DNA of 64,000 nucleotides, taken from Gautieria morchelliformis. Taxonomy: Eukaryota; Basidiomycota; Agaricomycetes; Gomphales; Gomphaceae. The notes under the pieces are model-generated. The model was not told the DNA's origin, made no database searches, and was given only the letters and a program-made list of their open reading frames with translations. The translations under genes were made by a program, and so were the position numbers. The stretch lies in contig WHVA01000268.1 of NCBI GenBank assembly GCA_015179125.1, forward strand, positions 1 through 64,000, written 5' to 3'. Within the stretch, counting starts at the first letter, position 1, and each line of letters opens with the position of its first letter. Positions 11,011-22,665 of the stretch are shown piece after piece.

Positions 11011-11238
11011 TGTGAGGGAAACTCTCCTGAGCTAGCGGACTCATGTGTCCTGGTAGAGGAGGATCCCAAGCATGAATAAAAGATATCTATGTGACATACA
11101 ACTCACCTGGTAGAGGAGGATCCAAAGAGGAAAAGCTAAGGATCTCTGCTACCAGCACACTACCTATATACCTTGTGCCCCTGATTGAAGTCAGGATGCC
11201 CACTCCACTCCAGACACAAGTCTGCATCTCCATGGTAC
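11011..11238 (-). mobile_element. LTR-C fragment, minus orientation
   Basis: It begins TGTGAGGGAAACTCTCC and follows the LTR-C copies at 44963 and 45985 through the AGGAGGATCCAAAGAGGAAA block and the TATA-bearing segment. It stops at the gag sequence starting GAGCACATCTGG. The other LTR end is missing. Confidence 0.65.
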
Positions 11239-12113
11239 TTGCCTAACGAGCACATCTGGAATATTGAAGAAGAGCATTGGCCAAGCCAAGTGAAGAATGA
11301 GGAAATGGTAAACACACTACACCTCATGGCCAAATTAGATATGAGACTGATGGCCCAAGAGCCAAGAAGAGAAGAAGCATGAACCGAGGAGTTCAGGGGG
11401 TTCAAATATTTGGAAGAAGCCAAGTGGCTGGTGACAGGTTCCAGATGACGGAAAGTGAAGCCAGTGACACCCTTGGATTTCAATGGTGACCAAGAACGGG
11501 GCCAAGCCTTTCTGAACTCCCTGACCCTATATTTTATGATCAGTGGAGACACATTCCCCTTGGACCAGGCCTGCATCCATTGGGCCCTGTCATTCTTCAA
11601 GTCTGGCTGAGCCATGTGTTTCACGAACCGAGTCCTGCATGCTGAAGCCAAAACCAAGCTCTGCAATTTAAAAACTTGGGCAGATTTCCAGAAAGAGTTC
11701 ACAGATCAGTTCTTCCCAAGGAATGAGCAGCTCACCTCTCTCACAAAGCTTGAAGGGACCAGCTGGTACCAAGGCAAAGACCCAATCAATGAGTACATTG
11801 ACCAGTTCCAGGAACAGATTGACCTAGCAGAATACGATGATGATAAAATGAAGGTCATCAAGTTTCGCTGAGGGTTGGACCTGAGCCTACAGAACAAGGT
11901 CATGCTACTTGGAGACAGTGCCCTGGACTTCGATGACCCAGAGGGATGATACAAGGCTGCCCAAAGGGTGTCCCAAAACTGGGATTCGAATAAGGCATTC
12001 CTAGAAGCAAGCTGAAGTGATAACAGACCCATCTGAGGCACCAGCGCCTTCCCAAAGGCTGCTGCAGTCCCAGTGTTCAATCCTGAGCCCCTTCTCCGCA
12101 CCTTGGCACCATT
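11239..12113 (+). pseudogene. Ty3/gypsy C gag, degraded
   Basis: The region reads as Retrotrans_gag-type capsid with stops: EHIWNIEEEHWPSQVKNEEM, then TPLDFNGDQERGQAFLNSL, then NLKTWADFQKEFTDQFFPR, then EGTSWYQGKDPINEYIDQFQ and DKMKVIKFR. The longest open piece is 11614-11871. In-frame stops occur where the family should have Arg or Trp (for example TGA after KVIKFR), consistent with C-to-T change. A second partial copy lies on the minus strand at 43503-44931. Confidence 0.78.
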
Positions 12114-12169
12114 CTGGGATAATTCCCAAAGCTGAAGGTTCAGGAATTCAGCTTGGCCTTTGAGGTGTG
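12085..12169 (-). mobile_element. LTR-C fragment beside LTR-B
   Basis: CACCATTCTGGGATAATTCC and the following GTTCAGGAA...TTGAGGTGT match the inner part of LTR-C at about 46246-46310. LTR-B then begins, so family B inserted in, or was joined to, LTR-C sequence. Confidence 0.55.
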
Positions 12170-12618
12170 TATAAGGGCAACCTAAGCAGACACTCTACAC
12201 TCAAGTGGTCAAGCAGCAAACTGGCGAAGGGGGATCCCAGGCAAGATAGAGAACTATATACACGACACAGACATACCTGACGAAGGGGGATCCAAAGAGA
12301 AAACTCTGAGGAACTCCTTCACCCCTAGCTATGACTATAAGTAAGCTTGGGCATGCTAGCCCAATCACCGAATGCATGAGTTACATAAGCAATCATGCCA
12401 GTGATAACAGGGCTGGACGGCAGGAATGATGTCAGAAGGGGCTGGAACAGGAAGGGAAATAATCAGAACACAAGACAGAAGGATGCCGAAGGCTAGGAGA
12501 AGCTCAGGGACCACCAATCACATGTTGTGATAATGTGCAAGTGGCGATAATGGACATGGTGATAATGCACACAATGCATATTGCAATAAAGCAGTGTGTG
12601 ATTGGGGTTCCCCTGACA
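12170..12618 (-). mobile_element. LTR-B copy, 3' LTR position of gypsy B
   Basis: On the minus strand it starts TGTCAGGGGAACCCCAATCA and ends GGTTGCCCTTATA. It matches copies at 18332-18895 and 59701-60185. Immediately right of it the minus strand has a polypurine tract (AGAGGGGGGGTGA) just before TGTCAGG, the expected arrangement for a 3' LTR. Its AGTGTGTGATTGGGG block and the repeated 'GATAATGCACA' words are shared with the other copies. Flanking 5-mers (GTGTG here, GCGAG right of 18895) do not match, so pairing with the 18332 copy is not proven. Confidence 0.72.
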
Positions 12619-12706
12619 TCACCCCCCCTCTAGAATGTGGGGACCTGACGCATGAAGGCCCACTGGTGGAACAGGGATGCGATTCTGAAAGGTGACACTG
12701 GAGGCA

Positions 12707-13845
12707 TGTTCAGAAGGTAGGAGAGCTGCCCAAACGGACTATCTACAGTCGTAGCGAAGTAGCCCGTGACACTTGACAGTGTAATGTGCAAGGTGTCCCA
12801 GAAAGGTTGTTTAAGTAGCAACAATCCTTTCACCAGCGAAGGTGCTCCTTCGGAGCCCTTCGCCGACAGCACTGATAATAGTACAAAGGCTAAGGTAACG
12901 AAGGTGAAGTACAAAAACTCACCAGTGGTGCTAAAGTCCTCCTCTGGTCGAAGATAGAAATCTATAGGAGAGGGCTCAAGACGATAGTCACAGTGAGGTC
13001 AAGTTTTGCACAAGATAGACGTATGATAATTGAACTGGGGAATATACATGCGAATGTAGACTACTTGTACCGAATGCCCATGTGATATCAGTGAATAGGA
13101 AAGAGGCCATCATGAGTCAGGATTGGATAGGGGTGTGCAGTCAGGATACAAAATATGAAACACATATACAATAGAAAGAAGGAGGAGTGCGAATGTGAAA
13201 CGGTGGGGAGGAAAGAGGATGAAGGCACCTATGTACGAAAACATGCCTTGAGACCTGCATACATGTTACCCTGCACGGACTCTTTGTCTGCTGGGCTGAT
13301 CTCACATGATCTACGGTTAGGACGTCCCATGAATGCATTCTGGCCATACGAACACCTAAAGGGGTTGCGTCGGGAAGATGATGGGGCCAGTGATGAACCA
13401 TCACGCCAGGTAGAGGATGTCGCTCGTGTTTGATGGCGTGCCTGCTGGCGAATGATGCAAGCAGCGAATGGTCATTTGGCGAATGTGGCAAAGGGTGAAT
13501 GGAGCGATCATAGGGGAGGTGTGGTCGGAGGGCAGGGTGAAGCTGAGTGAACATGGAGGAGGAGTGGTGAAAGGGAAAACTGGGAAAACTGGGTACATGA
13601 AATACATGAGTCATTACAATCCGGCCATAGGAACATTCACAGGGGGTTGAGCCGAGGAGGTGATAGGACCAGTGATAAACCATCAAGCCGGTCAAAGGGC
13701 ATCGATCATGCTTTGATGGCGTGGCTATGGCAAATGACACAAGTAGCAAAAGACATTCGGTGAACTTGGCGAAGGGCGATTGGGGTGAACATTGATGAAG
13801 GGGAGGACAGAGCTACTGGGTATAAGAAATAAACGCATCGTGACA
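12707..13845. mobile_element. LTR-A copy lacking its first ~140 bp
   Basis: From TGTTCAGAAGGTAGGAG onward it follows the other LTR-A copies, including the CTTCGGAGCCCTTCGCCGAC block and the ATAGGGGTGTGCAGTCAGGA block. It ends AAACGCATCGTGACA. The left terminus TGTCAAGATTGG is absent, so no target duplication can be read. Confidence 0.75.
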
Positions 13846-15345
13846 CAGGGACGAGTATTGAACAGTGATATGGAGGACTCATAGGAGTGATTCTTGATAG
13901 GCTTTACTGAGGGAAGGAATGGTTCACCATCCATGTCGAACATCTGTTTGTAACCAGAAAGATTTGGAATAGGAGTGAGCGAGAAAGTGACACCTGGTGG
14001 AGGGACCGAGATGTAAGAGGGTGGTCCAATCGCCGTGTTCGGGACCTAACCCAAGGATGGCGGGGACGAGTATGAACTGATGGTGGCAAAGGCATTGAGG
14101 CAGTGTGGAGTTCGGGTATGTCCGAAGGGTGTAACTTTGGCCCAAGAAGCTAAATGCCCTGCAAAGGGGAGTTGCTGAATGAGAGACTAGTATCTAGGTA
14201 TTCGTGAATGAAACCAGCAGTGGCTGGTGTCCTATCAAAAGGGGGGAGAATGATCGGTGAATGGAGCAATGTACATACGAAACCAGGACGAGAGGAGAAT
14301 GAGCTATCAATGAAATTCAAAGTGGCACCAGAGTCAATGAGAGTAGGAATGGAGTCAGAGAGACCAGGAAGGTGTACATGGATGATGAAAGATGAATCGG
14401 GATGGGAACTAATAGAAGCGAACAGATACACAGATGGTACAGATTAGATAGGACTTTTGTTTAAGGAAATAGAGCGACCCATCGTTAACACCACAGAGGG
14501 ATGGTGAGCTAGTCTTCTGTGGGAGAGTCTTCGCTATCTTCGGAAACCTCTTCAAGAGTGGCAACCTGAGGATCACATTTGAGGGTGAAGATAGCCCTGC
14601 CAGTGGTTGAGGGAGGCTCCTGATAGCGGCACCCCTTTGTGTGATGTGTGGGGGGTTCGCCACAATAAGGACAAAGGCCTTTGGATTTCCATTGCTCTTT
14701 CTCAGCTTCAGTAAGACATCCGGTAGCATCGAGGATACCAGAAAGGTCTTTCTGTTTGTCGGGCTTGGCTGCTGCAGAGGGTCTGAGATGAGCGTTAGCA
14801 CACAGTGTGGAGGATGGTTAGGAAGAGGAAGGGAGATGAATGGAAGTTGTAATCTGCTTTTCGCCTTGACGCTCCCAGTAGCAATTGTCAATGCGAAGAG
14901 CCTCTTAAGATTGTTGAGGCTTTCGGGACATTCATAAGAGAGCATGTGGTCTTTGATATGCTCAGCGAGGCCATTATAGAAAGTGTCGTAAAGGGTGGCA
15001 TCATTCCACTTGACATAAGAGGACAACTCAGCCAAAGTGGTCATGTGGCGATTGATGCGATGGGTGTCAAGCATCTTGAGCTTGCAAATAGCTTGCTCAG
15101 AAACCTGGATGATGTTGGCCTGACCCAAAAGACGATTAAGTTCGTCAACAAAGGTAAGCCAGTTGCTCCGAATGGGAGGTTCTGGGACCTGAATGAGAAA
15201 GGGTTGCCACCAGATCAAGGCAACGTCGCTGAGGTAGGATGCTGCATAGGAGACATGCTGTCATTCGTGCTGGAAATTTTGTGGCTTGTTGTCGAAGACC
15301 ATAATACAACTAGTGATGAATGTTCTGTTATAATGGGTACAGGTA
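13846..15345 (-). pseudogene. Ty3/gypsy gag and protease fragment (second gypsy family)
   Basis: The minus strand encodes a Gag containing LIWWQPFLIQVPEPPIRSNW, FVDELNRLLGQANIIQVSEQ, YDTFYNGLAEHIKDHMLSYE and SLNNLKRLFALTIATG, followed by a Cys/His stretch and then an aspartic protease with PTLIDSGATLNFIDSSF (D-S-G catalytic motif) at about 14350. Frames shift between gag and protease and again after the protease; RT, RNase H and integrase are absent. It sits inside gypsy B, between B's protease linker and LTR-A. Confidence 0.72.
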
Positions 15346-16562
15346 CATTGGGCATGGACACAGTCGCAAACAGGCAGTCGCCTGGCTCCAGAAGGGGCTC
15401 AATGTCACCTGGCTCATCTTCTGTGTTTCTCTCTTCCTCTTCCACCATCTAGGGCAGAGGGCCCATGCGGCATGCACATATCCTCACCTCCTCTCTCCAC
15501 CTTTCCTGCAATGTTGCTCTGCAGGTGTGACACTGCACAGGGCATCAACTCAGTGTCACCTCCTGTGTTCGCCAGTCAACCTCCAGGTTGTGCTCCCGGA
15601 GCCATGGATAGCTGAGGATCATCTTGTGCTTCCCAAGGTTCATAATGGTGGAGACAGCACCGTTCGGAGTGGTTGTGGAATCGCAGGATGATATCAACAA
15701 CATTGCAAATTGCTCCACCCTCATTGGGGGTGCCATCAACATTGTACACAGGGGCAGGGCGCATGAGTGATCACATGGTAACTTCTCAGTGGTGACAAAT
15801 TTGCTGTCAATGAACAACCCCTTCACACCACTGTCAAGGAGCACAGTCACTCCTTTGACCTCAGCCATGTCTCTGGTTTTGGTTTCTACCTTGAGGTTCA
15901 GCAAATTTGGAGAGGGAACAGATGCAACCATGAAGTGCTTGGGAAGGGCTCACTCCCAATGCTTCAATCGTGATGAAGGACTTTTTAGAATGTCATTGGT
16001 TGATGTGTCTTTATCGCTTGCTGTGTGCGACCCAGTTTCCGACACATGAATTGTATATTCAGTATCTGGGGCTGTTGACATGGCAGCAAAGCAATTGGAC
16101 AGGGGCAGCGAGGGCACATCTCTCACTCATTGTGTGACACAAAATCCTCCACATCATCCTTCTCAACCTCTTCCTCAGCGATGTCTCGCACATCTGCAGT
16201 GACCATCCAGTGCTCCAGCAGCTCCTCATGCTCATCAGCTGTCATGTAGTGGACATCATAGGCCTGGGGGCATTCTTGCGTGAAGTGTCTGACCTTCCTG
16301 CAGTGCCGACAGGTGAGTGGCGGTGGGAATCACTTTTTTGTGGTGTCCACATCCATCGGAGTGGGTCCAGAGGCAGTTGGGAGGGGTGTGGGCACTGGCA
16401 TTATCGCTGGCCTCAAAGAGAGTTGACTGGTGAACCTGGTGTGTGATTCACCTGCCTTGCAAAAAAACTGGCGGCAGGGGAGGGCCACTGTTTGTCACTC
16501 TAGGTCCCTGAAATGCTTCGTTGACTGCACAAGTGAGTGCAACTGTTCTCACTGCTCCATAC
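15346..16562 (-). pseudogene. Gypsy B gag C-terminus, zinc knuckle and protease
   Basis: Reading right to left from the LTR-A insertion: PVPTPLPTASGPTPMDVDTT, then CRHCRKVRHFTQECPQAYD (C-x2-C-x4-H-x4-C knuckle), an acidic linker, then the retropepsin fold with GVTVLLDSGVKGLFIDSKFV and NLGKHKMILSYPWLREHNLE. A linker follows with RICACRMGPLP and LEPGDCLFATVS, matching the protease-RT spacer of basidiomycete gypsy elements. RT onward is missing because another gypsy fragment starts at about 15345. Several stops and frame changes are present. Confidence 0.75.
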
Positions 16563-17537
16563 TGTCAAGATGGGTTTTTAGGCGTTAACATCGTGTATAA
16601 GTGAACACAGCGAATGCCCGAATAGCTTGTGCAACAAGGTGTTCCGTTCGGCGAATAAGGTGAACCAATAAATGTTCAGAAGGTAAGAGGGCTGCCCGAA
16701 CGGAGCTCGCCCTATCTACAGTTGTAGCGAAATGGCCCGTGATGCTTGACGATGTAATGTACAAGGTGTCACGGAAAGGTTGTTTAGTAGTAACAATCCT
16801 TTCGCCGGCGAAGGTGCTCCTTCGGAGCCCTTTGCCGACAGCACCAATAATAGTACAAAGGCTAAGGTAACGAAGGTGAAGTACGAAAACTCACCAGTGG
16901 TGCTTAAGTCCTCCTCTGGTCGAAGATAGGAATCTATAGGACAGGGCTCAAGACGATGATCACAGTGAGGTCAAGTTTTGCACAAGCTAGATGTATGATA
17001 ATTGAACTGGGGAATATACATGTGAATGTAAACTACTTATATTGAATGCTCATATGATATCAGTGAATATAAAAGAGGCCATCATGAGTCAGGGTTGGAT
17101 AGGGGTGCGCAGTCAGGATACAAAATAGGTGAAACACATATCAAATGGAAGAGGGGAGGAGTGCAAACATGAAACAATGGAGGGAGAGAGGACGAAGGCA
17201 CCTATGTACGAAAACACACCTTGAGACCTGCATACACGTTACCCTGCATGGACTCTTCGTCTGCTGGATTGATCTATGGGTAGGACGTCCCGCGAATGCA
17301 TTCTGGCCATAGGAACACCCAAAGGGGGTTGAGTCGAGAAGATGATGGGACCAGTGATGAACCATCAAGCCGGGTAAAGGATGTCGATCGTGTTTGATGG
17401 TGTGCCTACTGGCGAATGATGCAAGTAGCGAATAACCATTCGGTGAATTCAGCGAAGAGCAAACAGAGCGAACATAGAAGTGGGGTGACGAAAGGGAAAT
17501 GGAGTTGCTGGATACAAGAAATAAACAAGTCATGACA
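16563..17537. mobile_element. Solo LTR-A (975 bp) with target duplication CATAC
   Basis: It runs from TGTCAAGATGGGTTTTTAGG to AAACAAGTCATGACA. CATAC directly precedes (16558-16562) and follows (17538-17542). It interrupts gypsy B gag: the coding sequence on each side joins at Y after DNDPSAW. No internal region is present, so it is a solo LTR produced by LTR-LTR recombination, or a non-autonomous unit. Confidence 0.9.
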
Positions 17538-18213
17538 CATACCATGCAGAAGGGTCGTTGTCCTTTGGCATGCCATCTAACATCAATGCAATGTGACTCT
17601 GGATCGCAGGGTTGAGACCTCGACGGAACTTCATCACAATTGATTGCCCATCTGTGTATTCAGCCTTCTCAACCAGCTCTTTGAACCTGTTGATGTATTC
17701 ATCGACTGAACACTTGCCCTGATAGTACTGGGGCAATTCCAGTTGATTCATTGCATCAGTGGACTCATGTAGGGGGTAGAACTGCTGGCAAAATGCCTCG
17801 ACGAAATCCTTCCAGGTCGCATAGAGTGGTGTGCCATGCTTTGCTTCATGGGTGAATGCATCAGTGGCAATAGTCGCAGCCCTCCCTGTTTTCATGAAGG
17901 ACATTTCCCAAAGGATCTGCGACTGCTTGTCTGGGAAGTCACTCGCACACACACCCAGGTAGAAGCTGCATGACTGGATGAAGTTGCAACCATTCATGTG
18001 ATTGCCATTGTACTTGGAGGGCTTTGCTGGCTCAGCTGTTCGCTTTGAGGAGGTGTGAGTGCAACTAGGGAGTCCAGCCATCAGCCCAGTGGTTTTAGCC
18101 TGCAGGGTGCTCAGCCTCATCTCCGGATATTGTTTTTCCTGCCTCTCTCTCATCAACTCTTGCTCTATTGCCGCCAAGTGGTCCAAGACTTCAGCAGCAG
18201 ATGGCAAGTCCAT
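17538..18213 (-). pseudogene. Gypsy B gag N-terminal part
   Basis: An open minus-strand frame starts MDLPSAAEVLDHLAAIEQEL at 18213. It carries a capsid domain with KPSKYNGNHMNGCNFIQSCS, YATWKDFVEAFCQQFYPLHE, YYQGKCSVDEYINRFKELVE and IVMKFRRGLNPAIQSHIALM, typical of Retrotrans_gag in Ty3/gypsy. It is cut at the LTR-A insertion at 17537 and resumes at 16562. The start is the first ATG after a ~120-nt leader following the LTR. This piece has no internal stop. Confidence 0.82.
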
Positions 18214-18331
18214 GGTAAGTGGTAGAGGGTGTCAGGGTATGAGAAAGGATTGCTAAAATCACTGCTTTTGAAGGGTGTTTGATTTGAAGTCGGGTGATTT
18301 CGCAACCAGTGCTCTAGAGAGAGTTTTCAAC

Positions 18332-18895
18332 TATAAGGGCAACCTAGGCAGATGCTCTACACTCAAGTGGCAAACTGGTGAAGGGGGATCCAAAGGTAAG
18401 ATAGAGAACTATATACATGACACAGACATACATGGCGAAGGGGGATCCAAAGAGAAAACTCTGAGGAACTCCTTCGCCATGTAGCTACGACTATAATAAG
18501 TAAGCTCAGGAATGCTATCCCGATCACCAAATGCCTGAGTTACATAAGCAATCACGCCAGCGATAACAGGGCTGGACAGATAAGGAAGAATGATGTTGGA
18601 AGGGGCCAGAACAGGAAGGGAAATAAACAGAACACAAGACAGAAGGATGCCAAAGGCCAGGAGAGGCTCAGGGGCCACCAATAACACGCTGCAATAATGT
18701 GCACACCATAGTAATGCACAACCAGCAATAATGCCGGTGATAATGCACATGGTGATAATGCACCATCAGCGATAATGCACATTGTGATAATGCAGATCAT
18801 GATAATGCACACTTGACAATGCACACTGTGATAATGTGCATTGCGATGATGCATATCATGATAAAGCAGTGTGTGTGATTGGGGTTCCCCTGACA
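18332..18895 (-). mobile_element. LTR-B copy, 5' LTR position of gypsy B
   Basis: On the minus strand it starts TGTCAGGGGAACCCCAATCA at 18895 and ends at 18332 about 120 nt before the gag ATG at 18213, as expected for a 5' LTR. It holds many near-repeats of 'GATAATGCACA', expanded compared with the 449-bp copy at 12170 and the 485-bp copy at 59701. Confidence 0.8.
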
Positions 18896-19389
18896 GCGAG
18901 ACACTTTCATCACATCAGGGAACTGGAATTGGGAGTATACTTCTACCGAACAGAATAGTATCTCAGATACTAACACCTGTATCCTGGACTATAGGATAGG
19001 CTGCTGCCTCCAATAAACTGTGACCATTATTATAGATGCTATATTTGTAAATGTGAATGTTGGAATGTTGGTTGGCACTGATGCATCCTGAGCCCTGGTG
19101 TAAGATGGCCTGGCATATGAATGTGATGATGGTATGGTATGCCTCATAGCGTTTACAAATAAAATAACTGAACACATCCTTCAGACCAGGTCAGGATCCC
19201 AGACATGCTTGCACACACGCACCTCATGCAGTTCTTTTCCATGTGCTCAGCCAAGCCCATCCCTCCATATTCCTCAAGATGCAATTCTCCAATCAGCACA
19301 CTGGACTGACTCCCAGCATCGATGGATGAGCATTACATTCATGAAACAAAGTAATAACAAATTACAAACAAAGGCAAATTCGAAGCATC

Positions 19390-19416
19390 CCAGCACACAT
19401 ATATATATATATATAT
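19390..19416. repeat. CA/TA dinucleotide microsatellite
   Basis: A CACACA tract followed by about ten TA units. The inverted duplicate has a comparable CA and TA tract at about 47540-47563, so the microsatellite belongs to the duplicated unit. Confidence 0.85.
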
Positions 19417-19669
19417 CTACTTTTTTTGATGGTATGCATTGGCCAGAGTGAGCAGATAGCCATAACTTCTATGGTGACAGATTGTAAAGTGCTGCATTAG
19501 ATTGGAAACGAGAGAATGGGATGGTTAATATACGTTGCTGCATCTTGATTGCTGCAGGGTTTGCATTGGAATTGCAGGTATGATGCATTAGCTTGCATGC
19601 TATCCTTAAGCCTCTGCCATTCTTCCAGACCCTACCAAGCTATTAAGCAGTCCCTGATGGAGACTCAAA

Positions 19670-21423
19670 TCACTCACTGGACACAACAGGCCCCGCGAGT
19701 TCTACATCTCCAGAATATCCAGTTGCCGAAGTAAGCTCTTCTAACTCTATCCCTGCTGACCTAGCCTCTTCCAACTCCTGGCTTTCCCAATCAGCCACAT
19801 TGTTTTGCAAGATCTCGGCACTAAAACCCTGTGGGTTCCCAAATTCAGCCACTATGGCATTGTGAACACTTTGTCTGGCCGCTTGGATGGTGGAGAATAA
19901 AAGAGTGGATGATGAGGGGTGATTAAGTTGAGAGTGTCTCTCTCTGAGAGCTAGGTGAAAGCGGCAGATGATAATTGCTGACAAGCTGTATGTGTACTGT
20001 TAGTACAATCACATGTCTTTCTCACTGAAAATGTACCTGTTCTGAAGAGGACTTAATATGCTCTCAAGGGTTGGCTTTATACAACAAAGGAGCTAAAATT
20101 AGCCATTTTTATTATCAAGATCAATGTCTTGCATACCCTCAATACCTGACATGTAAAAGAAAACAGAGTGAGCCTCAAAGCTTAACAGGTTTATAAGTAA
20201 CAAGACCTTAGATGTGATAGTACTAGCTACAGTAATGGTAAGCACAAATCTGAATATAAATTAGATGTATGAAATATCAAAGGAACAGTACTCCATACCC
20301 ATATCTGAAAAAGCCTTGCCTGTAGATGTGTGATATGTCCACACATATAAGCAATATAGTGTATACTCACCTTGGTAAATCAGTAGACTAAGGAGTGAGT
20401 TCTGATACCAAATTTCAGTTCTCTGCCAAAGGCTCAAAGTTTCAATTGAGATTAGTGTAGATAATGTCACAACTCCAGTGTCAAAAAGGATTACAGTAAC
20501 ATCACTGATAGTAACCACTGTCAAAGTTATTCAGAGGAAGATTGGAAAATGCAGGCCCTTAGGTCTTACATCTGAAAAAATTGTTAGTATAACTCCAGGC
20601 AGAAAGTTCTAGTTAGTACGAACAGGGTTTCTCTATTAAATTGTGAAGAAGCAATAGTGCAGAGGGCCAAAATAGACCTGTACTATATCCAGTGAAATGA
20701 AATTATGGTATTTATACAAAGTCTGGACAGGGACATACCACTTCATTGATAATAGTGCCAGTAATAAGCAGCCCAAGGCCACCCACCAAAACCCTTTGCT
20801 TGCGAGAAGAAATAGCATAGGTGCGAGCTAGCAGTAGGCCTAGACAAATAAATTGTTTTCATCTTTCTACTTGAGAGATATATGGGTATAATCCCTCACC
20901 CTGTACTCCAATGAGAGACAGAACAGCACAAGTACCACAGAGGTGACTGATAGCATTACATTTCCTCCAAATATATGAGTCTCTAGGTTGCTTTTGCATG
21001 AGGAATGAAAGTCATACTAGATGCTCATTCAAATTAGCAGGGGTGTTACACATGAGAACCATAGACGTAATGCACCTCAGTGGAAATATTAGATAAGTCA
21101 CCATATATCTCAACAAGATATAAAGCCAAGGGCATGTAACGGGCAAGTAAATAGAGAATGGTGCCGAGCCTGACGGTCTTGCACCAAATGTGGCTGACCT
21201 CAGATGGCAGTGTGAGAAGCATGTCGTAGGAGAGTAGTGCTGTGTAACAAGGTATGGAGCTCGTGGAATCAGACGGGACATGTACGCATACCAAGCCCTG
21301 CGAAGACGGCAGCGTTGATCGCAAAGCTAGTTCAGGTAAGTTGTTTTGCATCGCACTCAATGTAGTAAATACGGACCTGTCTGATAGTACCTGGATGACA
21401 GCCGAGGCGTCCGCCTGAGACAT
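19670..21423 (-). CDS. DUF6533-like multi-pass membrane protein (left copy)
   Basis: Exon-level matches to the family read, in order on the minus strand: MSQADASAVIQVLSDR at 21423; the core LLSYDMLLTLPSEVSHIW and LGTILYLLARYMPLALYLVE near 21200; a helix with GLLLARTYAIS near 20830; a segment RTEIWYQNSLLSLLIYQG near 20380; and the last exon MSAIIICRFHLALRERHSQL ending VELAGPVVSSE at 19670. These are hallmarks of the basidiomycete DUF6533 family, predicted membrane proteins of unknown role. Introns of about 50-100 nt separate the pieces; I have not fixed every boundary. Expression is unknown and small lesions are possible. The inverted copy at 52048-53799 is closely related. Confidence 0.6.
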
Positions 21424-22514
21424 GATATAAGAAAGAAAAACTAGGATGCAGACGAGGGACTGAGTTTTGCGTAGCGATGTGGGGTTGGAGTAGCAGATCA
21501 CGAAGGTCTCTATATAAGATTCTGGCCATGGGTGCGCCATGTCAACAGATATTCACAGCATCATATATCAGTGCCGAAGCCTGGCACAATGGGCAAAGTG
21601 GGTGGTCTGACGAACGGACATTCTATGTAAAAGAATTAGCAATACAACGTGGAGGCATCAGATAGAGTTAGCCGGGCACTGGCGAGTAAATGAAGCATGG
21701 GTTCTTGTTACGAATTGATCGTTACATTCGACTTCGGAATGGCCCCAAGGTCCATATAAACTTGTCATGTAAGCACACTGGCCACTCATTGATGACTCAC
21801 AGTACAGTGTCAGCGTAACACCACATGAAAACCAACTGCGACACAGCTCACTGATGTGTATAAAGACGCCGCATTTCCCGTGTGTTACTTATGAAGACGA
21901 GAACACGAGGAAGCGAGATGATCAATGCCCAGAGTTGGCACGTGGTTGTAATTCTATGGCGATGCTGGATAATCTCAGCAGAGATATCAACTCGTGTCAA
22001 CGTTGCTGGATAGGGGGACGCGAGATGTTTCTCATTTTGGCGGCATGTCTTGTACGACGTGAGAAGAGGTCGTATGAAGAGACGATCGAATTTATGTAAA
22101 CAAGGTGCACAACGACATGGTAACCGCGATGCTGTGCATTGTGTATCGGACGTGACGGTGATGTATAGTGACCGGTGGCCCAGGAAAGCCGGGGATGCTA
22201 CTGAGCTGATCTGCGACGTGTTTGCCGCTTTGTTTAGCATCACGTTGACGCGCAGAAGATTTTCAATGGATGAGGGCGTCGACGCCACGACGTCGACACT
22301 GGCACGTGACTCGGGAACGCGGTCTTCCAGTTGGGATATTTCCGACATACAGTACTAGCTAAACACAATCCGCTTAGACCATCATTTCCTGCATGTTTTC
22401 CCTTAACTCTGAATAGATGTTTAGTAGCTGGTCACCTGTCTTCCTCGATTCGATCATTGTTGCCAATACTGACCTTGTCCATCCCACACGCGCCCATCCT
22501 GATCAAATGCTACT

Positions 22515-22665
22515 TTTAACTAGTGTTCTGCAAAGCCCGGCTCCGCTCACCAGGGCTCGGGCTGACATAATTCAGGGAGGAGCCCTGAGAGCCGGCTCGG
22601 GCTTGGCCCGGCTTTTGTCGGGGCTCATGGGTGGGCACAGCGTTTGAAATGCAACGCCAAACTAA
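22515..22665. repeat. MITE-like family H copy
   Basis: It begins TAGTGTTCTGCAAAGCCCGG and is rich in GGCTCGGGCTTGG-type words, with GCTCATGGGTGGGCACAGCG. Related copies lie at about 50815-51005, 57695-58145, 61140-61365 and 62985-63145. No coding capacity. Confidence 0.6.

Larger units (their letters stand above)
18896..22650. repeat. Left copy of a large inverted duplication
   Basis: 19670-22650 is the inverse of about 50820-53800, covering the DUF6533-like gene and its upstream region. 18896-19300 is the inverse of 48340-48397 plus 48899-49240. 19420-19690 is the inverse of about 47283-47560. Identity is high in exons and moderate outside them. The right-hand counterpart is broken up by LTR-E and other DNA. 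Confidence 0.85.

Noticed and set aside
13141..13749. 202-aa minus-strand frame
   Set aside because: It lies wholly inside LTR-A; similar frames occur in other LTR-A copies (17141-17545, 31804-32217) and reflect LTR composition.
12170..18895. A single intact gypsy B element with matching target duplication
   Set aside because: LTR positions, polypurine tract and gag order fit, but the flanking 5-mers are GTGTG and GCGAG and the RT-integrase part is missing. I keep the parts but do not claim a verified element.
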